From JACVRW01 sp963837445 (lineage in GTDB: Bacteria; Actinomycetota; Thermoleophilia; Solirubrobacterales; Thermoleophilaceae), in the NCBI GenBank assembly GCA_963837445.1, contig CAWINK010000003.1, positions 62,001-126,000 of the forward strand: 64,000 nucleotides of DNA. Reading direction: 5' to 3'. A program made the position numbers and the translations under genes. This document shows, piece after piece, positions 60,346-64,000 of this stretch (position 1 is its first letter; the number at the start of each line of letters is the position of its first letter). The notes below the pieces were generated by a model. It had not been told where the DNA came from. It did not search any database and saw nothing but the letters and a program-made list of their open reading frames with translations.

Positions 60346-61212
60346 CTACCACCTCTGCTCGTAGCGGTTTCGTAGCCAGATCGCGACGCTGTTCATGGCG
60401 AGCAGCAGGATCATGAGCAGCAGAATCCCGGCTGCCGCGAGTGGCCTGTAGTCGTTGATGTCGTTTGACGCTCTCGAGATCCAGTCGAAGATCTGGATCG
60501 GCATCGCCGTGAACTGCGAGCCGAGACCCTCGGGGTTGAAGGCGATCACGGTGGCGGCGCCGACCACGATCAGCGGCGCGGTCTCGCCGATGGCGCGTGA
60601 CAGCGCCAGGATCACGCCGGTTGCGATGCCGGGGATGGCGGCCGGTAGCACCTGCCGCCAGATCGTCTGCCACTGGGTGGCGCCCAGGGCGAGGGAGCCC
60701 TCCCTGATCGAGGGGGGCACCGCTCGCAGCGCCTCGCGGCCGGCGATGATCACCATCGGCAGCACGAGCAGGCCGAGCGTGAGACCACCGGCCAGCACGA
60801 CGTTGCCGAGGCTGAGCGGCCCGCGGACGAGGAAGGCGAGCCCGAGGATGCCGTACACGATCGACGGGACCGCCGCGAGGTTCTGCACGTTCAACTCGAT
60901 CAGGCGGTTCCACCAGCGGTTCGGGTCCGCGTATTCCTCGAGGTAGATCGCCGTGGCCACGCCCACGGGGACGATGAAGAGGGCGCAGACGCCCATCAGC
61001 CAGATCGTTCCCCAGAGCGCCGCCTGAATCCCCGCCTTGTCCGCGGAGATCGACGTGAAGTTATTCACGAAGTCCCAGCTCAGCGTGCCCGCGCCGTCCA
61101 GCGCCACGTCCACGAGCAGGACCACGAGCAGCCCGATCGCCACCGCAAGGCAGGCGAGCATCGCCAGCCGGAAGGCGAGGTCCTTTGCCATCCGGCCACG
61201 CGACGGTTTCAT
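60346..61212 (-). CDS. pstA: phosphate ABC transporter permease PstA
   Basis: 288 residues from ATG 61212 (ATGA overlap with pstC). Six membrane segments; conserved 'GTIWLMGVCALFIVPVGVATAIYLEEYA', 'LAAVPSIVYGILGLAFLV', 'REALRAVPPSIREGSLALGATQWQTIWRQVLPAAIPGIATGVILALSRAIGETAPLIVVGA' (EAA loop) and a C-terminal helix 'GILLLMILLLAMNSVAIWLRNR'. Confidence 0.95.
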   Translation of the reverse strand: MKPSRGRMAKDLAFRLAMLACLAVAIGLLVVLLVDVALDGAGTLSWDFVNNFTSISADKAGIQAALWGTIWLMGVCALFIVPVGVATAIYLEEYADPNRWWNRLIELNVQNLAAVPSIVYGILGLAFLVRGPLSLGNVVLAGGLTLGLLVLPMVIIAGREALRAVPPSIREGSLALGATQWQTIWRQVLPAAIPGIATGVILALSRAIGETAPLIVVGAATVIAFNPEGLGSQFTAMPIQIFDWISRASNDINDYRPLAAAGILLLMILLLAMNSVAIWLRNRYEQRW

Positions 61213-62159
61213 TCGTACACCTGCCTGTACCTGCGTACGAACCGGATCGAGATCAGGTTCATCACGAGCGTGATCACGAACAGCGTCATCCCGACGGCGA
61301 AGATCGTCTTGTAGGCGATCGACCCGGTGGCGGCGTCGCCCTTTGCGGTGCCGGCGATGAAGGCGGTGAGCGTCTCCATCGACTTCGTCGCGTCTGTGCC
61401 CCACTGCGGCTGGAGCCCGCCGGCGATCACGACCACCATGGTCTCTCCGACCGCGCGCGACATCGCGAGCACGACAGACGCCACGATGCCGGAGAGGGCG
61501 GCAGGGAACACCACGCGGAGCGTCACCTGGAGCTTCGAGGCGCCGAGGCCGAAGGCGCCCTCGCGCAGCGCCTGTGGGACCGCCCGCATGGCGTCCTCGG
61601 AGATCGACGCGACGATCGGGATGATCAAAAAGCCGATGATGATCCCGGCCGCCAGGGCGTTGAAGATCGCGACGTCCATGCTGAACAGGCCGCGCAGGAT
61701 CTCCGGCGTGAAGAACGTGAGCGCGAAGTAGCCGAAGACGATCGTGGGCACGCCGGCGAGGAGCTCGAGCGCAGGCTTGACCGTCTTGCGCACCCGGGGG
61801 CGGGCGTACTCGCTCAGGAAGATGGCGCCGCCCAGTCCCAGCGGCACGGCCACCACAAGGGCGATGGCGGTCGTCATGAACGTGCCGAGCACGAGCGGGA
61901 GCACGCCGAAGCTCGCCGGTTCGAAGAGCGGCGTCCACTTCGTTCCGAACAGGAACTCGCCGATGCCGACCTCGCCGAAGAAGACGACGGTCTCCCGTAC
62001 GAGCGCGTACACGATCCCCACGGTCGTGAGGAGCGAGATCAGGGCGGCCAGCACGAGCAGGCCCTTGATCAGGCCCTCCCCATAACGGCGACGGGCCGCC
62101 CGGAGGCTCGGTGCCTCCGGGCGGCCGCCTGCTGCCGCTGCTGTGCTGGCTGCTTCCAC
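61209..62159 (-). CDS. pstC: phosphate ABC transporter permease PstC
   Basis: 316 residues, GTG start directly after the pstS stop. 'LLVLAALISLLTTVGIVYALVRETVVFF', 'FGVLPLVLGTFMTTAIALVVAVPLGLGGAIFLSEYA', 'ELLAGVPTIVFGYFALTFF', EAA loop 'DAMRAVPQALREGAFGLGASKLQVTLRVVFPAALSGIVASVVLAMSRAVGETMVVVIAGG'. An Ala-rich N-terminal tail of ~25 residues is variable in the family. Confidence 0.95.
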   Translation of the reverse strand: MEAASTAAAAGGRPEAPSLRAARRRYGEGLIKGLLVLAALISLLTTVGIVYALVRETVVFFGEVGIGEFLFGTKWTPLFEPASFGVLPLVLGTFMTTAIALVVAVPLGLGGAIFLSEYARPRVRKTVKPALELLAGVPTIVFGYFALTFFTPEILRGLFSMDVAIFNALAAGIIIGFLIIPIVASISEDAMRAVPQALREGAFGLGASKLQVTLRVVFPAALSGIVASVVLAMSRAVGETMVVVIAGGLQPQWGTDATKSMETLTAFIAGTAKGDAATGSIAYKTIFAVGMTLFVITLVMNLISIRFVRRYRQVYE

Positions 62160-63098
62160 CTAGCTCCCGAGCGCTGACTTCGCCTGGTCAGCCTGCTCCG
62201 TGCTCATCGGGACGATCTGCGACGCCGCCGCGATCGGCTCGTAGTTCTCGAGGATGTAGTCGAGGAACGCCCTGACCTCGGGACGCTTCAGCGCCTTGGT
62301 GCTCGGATACATGAACAGCGGACGCGAGAGCGGCTTGTACTCGCCACTCTGGATCGTCTCGGTGGTCGGCTCGACGCAACCGTCGCCGCCGTCGACCTTG
62401 ACCAGGTTGAGCTTGTCCTGGTTCTGCTCGTAGTAGGAGTGGCCGAAGTAGCCGAGGCCGCCTGTCTCACCCGAGACGCCCTGCACCAGGATGTTGTCGT
62501 CCTCTGAGGGCTGGTAGTCCTCGCGCGAGACACCCTCCTCACCGTTGATCACATCGGTGAAGAAGTCGAAGGTGCCGGAGTCCGTGCCGGGACCGAACAG
62601 GCTCAGCTCGGCGTCGGGCAGCTTCGGATCGATCTCGCTGAGGTTCTTGACCTTGGAGCCCTGGTTCCAGAGCTCCTTGAGCTGGTCGGTTGTCAGGCAC
62701 GCGACCTTCAGGTCCGGGTTCGAGACCACGGCGATCCCGTCGTTCGAGACCTGGACCTCCTTGTAGTCGATCCCCGCCTTCTTGCAGACCGGGACCTCCT
62801 CGTCGTCCTTGATCGGGCGGGAAGCGTTGGAGATATCGGTCTCACCCGCGCAGAACTTCTCGAAGCCGCCGCCGGTGCCGGAGGTGCCGACGGTGATCTT
62901 CACGTCGGGGTTCTCCGCCTGGAACGCCTCCTGTGCAGCTTGGGCGAACGGCGCGACGGTGCTCGATCCGTCGATCTTGATGTTGCCGGAGAGGTCGCCT
63001 CCGCCTCCGCCTGCGCTGGCGTTGTCGTCGTCGTTACCGCAGGCGGCGGCGCCCATGGCGAGGGCACCGCACGCGGCGATGGTGATGAGTGTCTTCAT
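62160..63098 (-). CDS. pstS: phosphate-binding lipoprotein PstS
   Basis: 312 residues from ATG 63098. Lipoprotein signal 'KTLITIAACGALAMGAAACG' with lipobox Cys, then an acidic linker. Phosphate-binding features: 'IKIDGSSTVAPFAQAAQEAFQ', 'VGTSGTGGGFEKFCAGETDISNASRPI', 'LFGPGTDSGTFDFFTDVINGEEG'. High-affinity phosphate capture at the membrane surface. Preceded by a Pho-box-like repeat at 63155-63172. Confidence 0.95.
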   Translation of the reverse strand: MKTLITIAACGALAMGAAACGNDDDNASAGGGGGDLSGNIKIDGSSTVAPFAQAAQEAFQAENPDVKITVGTSGTGGGFEKFCAGETDISNASRPIKDDEEVPVCKKAGIDYKEVQVSNDGIAVVSNPDLKVACLTTDQLKELWNQGSKVKNLSEIDPKLPDAELSLFGPGTDSGTFDFFTDVINGEEGVSREDYQPSEDDNILVQGVSGETGGLGYFGHSYYEQNQDKLNLVKVDGGDGCVEPTTETIQSGEYKPLSRPLFMYPSTKALKRPEVRAFLDYILENYEPIAAASQIVPMSTEQADQAKSALGS

Positions 63099-63128
63099 GT
63101 CCCGCACGCTCGCACCGGCAGGACCTCA

Positions 63129-63172
63129 GTCTGTTATCCACCTGTCGCCGCCTTGTGAAAAGGGTGTGAAAG
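63129..63172 (-). promoter_or_regulatory. Pho-box-like promoter of pstS
   Basis: On the minus strand TTTCACA-CCCT-TTTCACA (63172-63155) is a 7-4-7 direct repeat with 11-bp period, the architecture of PhoB/PhoP boxes. After 16 nt follows ATAACAGACT (63138-63129), identical except for one base and at the same distance in the second site at 63484-63527. The pstS ATG is 30 nt further. The box overlaps the 3' end of the upstream regulator gene. Confidence 0.7.
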
Positions 63173-63454
63173 GCGATATCCGAAACCGAAGTGCGTGTGG
63201 ATGTAGGCACTGCCGGGGCTCGCCTCGTCGAGCTTCCGGCGCAGTCGCGCTATGTAGACATCCACGGAGCGATCCGACTTCCGATACGGCTCCTCCCACA
63301 CCACCCGGTAGAGCTCTTCCCGGCTGACGATTCGGTCGTGGCGCTCGGCCAGTGCCGTGAGCAGGTCAAGCTCGCGCACGGTCAGCCTCAGAGGCCTGCC
63401 GCCGGCGTAGGCCACGAACTCGCTGGGACGGATCTCAATGTCTCCAACAACCAT
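63134..63454 (-). CDS. stand-alone OmpR/PhoB-type winged-helix DNA-binding protein (no receiver domain)
   Basis: 106 residues from ATG 63454 (TTG 63475 possible). Complete OmpR-type effector domain: 'GDIEIRPSEFVAYAGGRPLRLTVRELDLLTALAERHDRIVSREELYRVVWEEPYRKSDRSVDVYIARLRRKLDEASPGSAYIHTHFGFGYRLS'. No receiver or linker is encoded upstream; the 5' region is a promoter. It may compete with or support the full-length regulator at 63568. The upstream Pho-box-like site suggests it is induced with the pst genes. Confidence 0.82.
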   Translation of the reverse strand: MVVGDIEIRPSEFVAYAGGRPLRLTVRELDLLTALAERHDRIVSREELYRVVWEEPYRKSDRSVDVYIARLRRKLDEASPGSAYIHTHFGFGYRLSHPFHKAATGG

Positions 63455-63483
63455 GGGCGCGACTGTGCCACCCAAGTGCGGAA

Positions 63484-63527
63484 AGTCCGTTATTCCGCCG
63501 TTGCCCGGTTGTGAAAAGGCTGTGAAG
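63484..63527 (-). promoter_or_regulatory. Pho-box-like promoter of the stand-alone regulator
   Basis: On the minus strand CTTCACA-GCCT-TTTCACA (63527-63510), then 16 nt, then ATAACGGACT (63493-63484). Spacing and elements match the pstS site exactly. It lies in the 113-nt divergent region between the stand-alone regulator (63454) and the response regulator (63568), so it could serve both. Confidence 0.68.
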
Positions 63528-63567
63528 CCGCTCCGCTCCGGGAGCGCGCCGCCTAGACTTCGAGGCG

Positions 63568-64000
63568 ATGGCGGATCTGCGTATCGCGATCCTCGACTCT
63601 GACTCGGGGTTCGTGAGAGTGCTGGTGAAGCGCGCCGGCGACCTGGGCTGGCACTACCGCTGCCTGGAGTCTCCTCCGCCCGTGGAGGAATTCGTGGCGA
63701 TGCGGGTGAACGCCCTGGTCGTCGACCTGGCGCTGCTCGGCCCCGGCGGCTGGGAGTTCCTCGAGCGAGTGTCCGCGGCGCTGCCCGGCATGGGAGTGAT
63801 CGTCTGCACCGGGCCGACCACCGTGTCCCAGCGCGTGCGCGGCCTGCGGGCGGGGGCCGACGACTGGGTCACGAAGCCGTGTCACCCAGAGGAGGTGCTC
63901 GCGCGCGTGGAGGCCGTGATCCGGCGCCGCAAGCGCTCGTCGGAGCGCATGGACACCGGTCCGCTGGTGGCCGGCGAGCTCGAGATCCGCGCCGACCAGT
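63568..64000 (+). CDS. PhoB/OmpR-type response regulator, N-terminal part (runs off window)
   Basis: 144 residues visible from ATG 63568; TAGACT (63554-63559) lies 8 nt upstream. Receiver domain 'LRIAILDSDSGFVRVLVKRAG', phosphoacceptor Asp in 'NALVVDLALLGPGGWEFL', Thr in 'VIVCTGPTT', Lys in 'AGADDWVTKPCHPEEVLARVEAVIRRRKR'. The start of a winged-helix domain follows ('VAGELEIRADQ'). The acidic pocket is DSD rather than DDD/DDE. Divergent from the pst unit; likely the phosphate-response regulator, with its kinase gene probably downstream outside the window. Confidence 0.8.
   Translation, partial: MADLRIAILDSDSGFVRVLVKRAGDLGWHYRCLESPPPVEEFVAMRVNALVVDLALLGPGGWEFLERVSAALPGMGVIVCTGPTTVSQRVRGLRAGADDWVTKPCHPEEVLARVEAVIRRRKRSSERMDTGPLVAGELEIRADQ

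Overview
The window comes from a very GC-rich actinobacterium. The gene content fits the class Thermoleophilia (Solirubrobacterales-like): a purCSQLF cluster with small PurL, paired DUF1800/DUF1501 genes, a secreted fungalysin-like protein with an Arg-rich C-terminal module, HD-GYP and DUF4126 proteins, many GTG/TTG starts, and TAnnnT promoter hexamers lying only about 5-16 nt before start codons that lack a Shine-Dalgarno sequence. This assignment rests on family recognition; no 16S gene is present. The sequence has several one-base frameshifts in genes that should be intact (purC, purL, recQ, an EamA transporter, DUF1365), so indel errors in the assembly are likely.

Layout. 1-2.6 kb: DUF1800 (partial), DUF1501 and a cupredoxin, translationally coupled. 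2.6-13 kb: an EamA exporter, then purC-purS-purQ-purL, purF, and recQ-purN-purH, which cover most of de novo purine synthesis. 13-14.9 kb: an ArsR-type regulator and tRNA-Lys, tRNA-Glu and tRNA-Val, with a two-HNH protein and a small membrane protein between them. 14.9-27.5 kb: an accessory block that starts at intact tRNA-Val and is punctuated by two 3'-half tRNA-Val fragments that look like attachment-site scars. Its first part has a secreted repeat/RTX protein and an HD-GYP phosphodiesterase. Its second part has a CarH/LitR-type B12 photoreceptor regulator divergent from an ECF sigma factor across four 11-bp direct repeats, followed by a hydrolase, an SDR and an overlapping operon for lipid modification (FAD oxidoreductase, DUF1365, cyclopropane-type fatty acid methyltransferase). 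I read this as a light- or photo-oxidative-stress-controlled membrane lipid island.

27.5-46.7 kb: mixed metabolic and envelope genes: methyltransferases, a PPOX flavoprotein, secreted GDPD, a circularly permuted PQQ sugar dehydrogenase, a UPF0104 membrane protein, DUF899, a MarR regulator coupled to an orphan LivM permease, a PucR-type regulator divergent from a fatty acid desaturase, an MMPL transporter and an M36-like secreted protein whose HExxH motif reads HQxxH. 46.7-55.4 kb: secreted nuclease, cytochrome P450, DUF4126, cardiolipin synthase-like PLD, a cyclic-nucleotide-binding protein, a saccharopine dehydrogenase-like reductase and a GH3 protein.

55.4-64 kb: a phosphate/polyphosphate block: ppk1 and sixA, then on the minus strand a receiver-less PhoB-type DNA-binding protein, pstS-pstC-pstA-pstB-phoU and ppx, nearly all overlapping or abutting. 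Two Pho-box-like 7-4-7 direct repeats with identical spacing to a shared ATAACRGACT element precede pstS and the stand-alone regulator. A divergent PhoB/OmpR-type response regulator runs off the right end.
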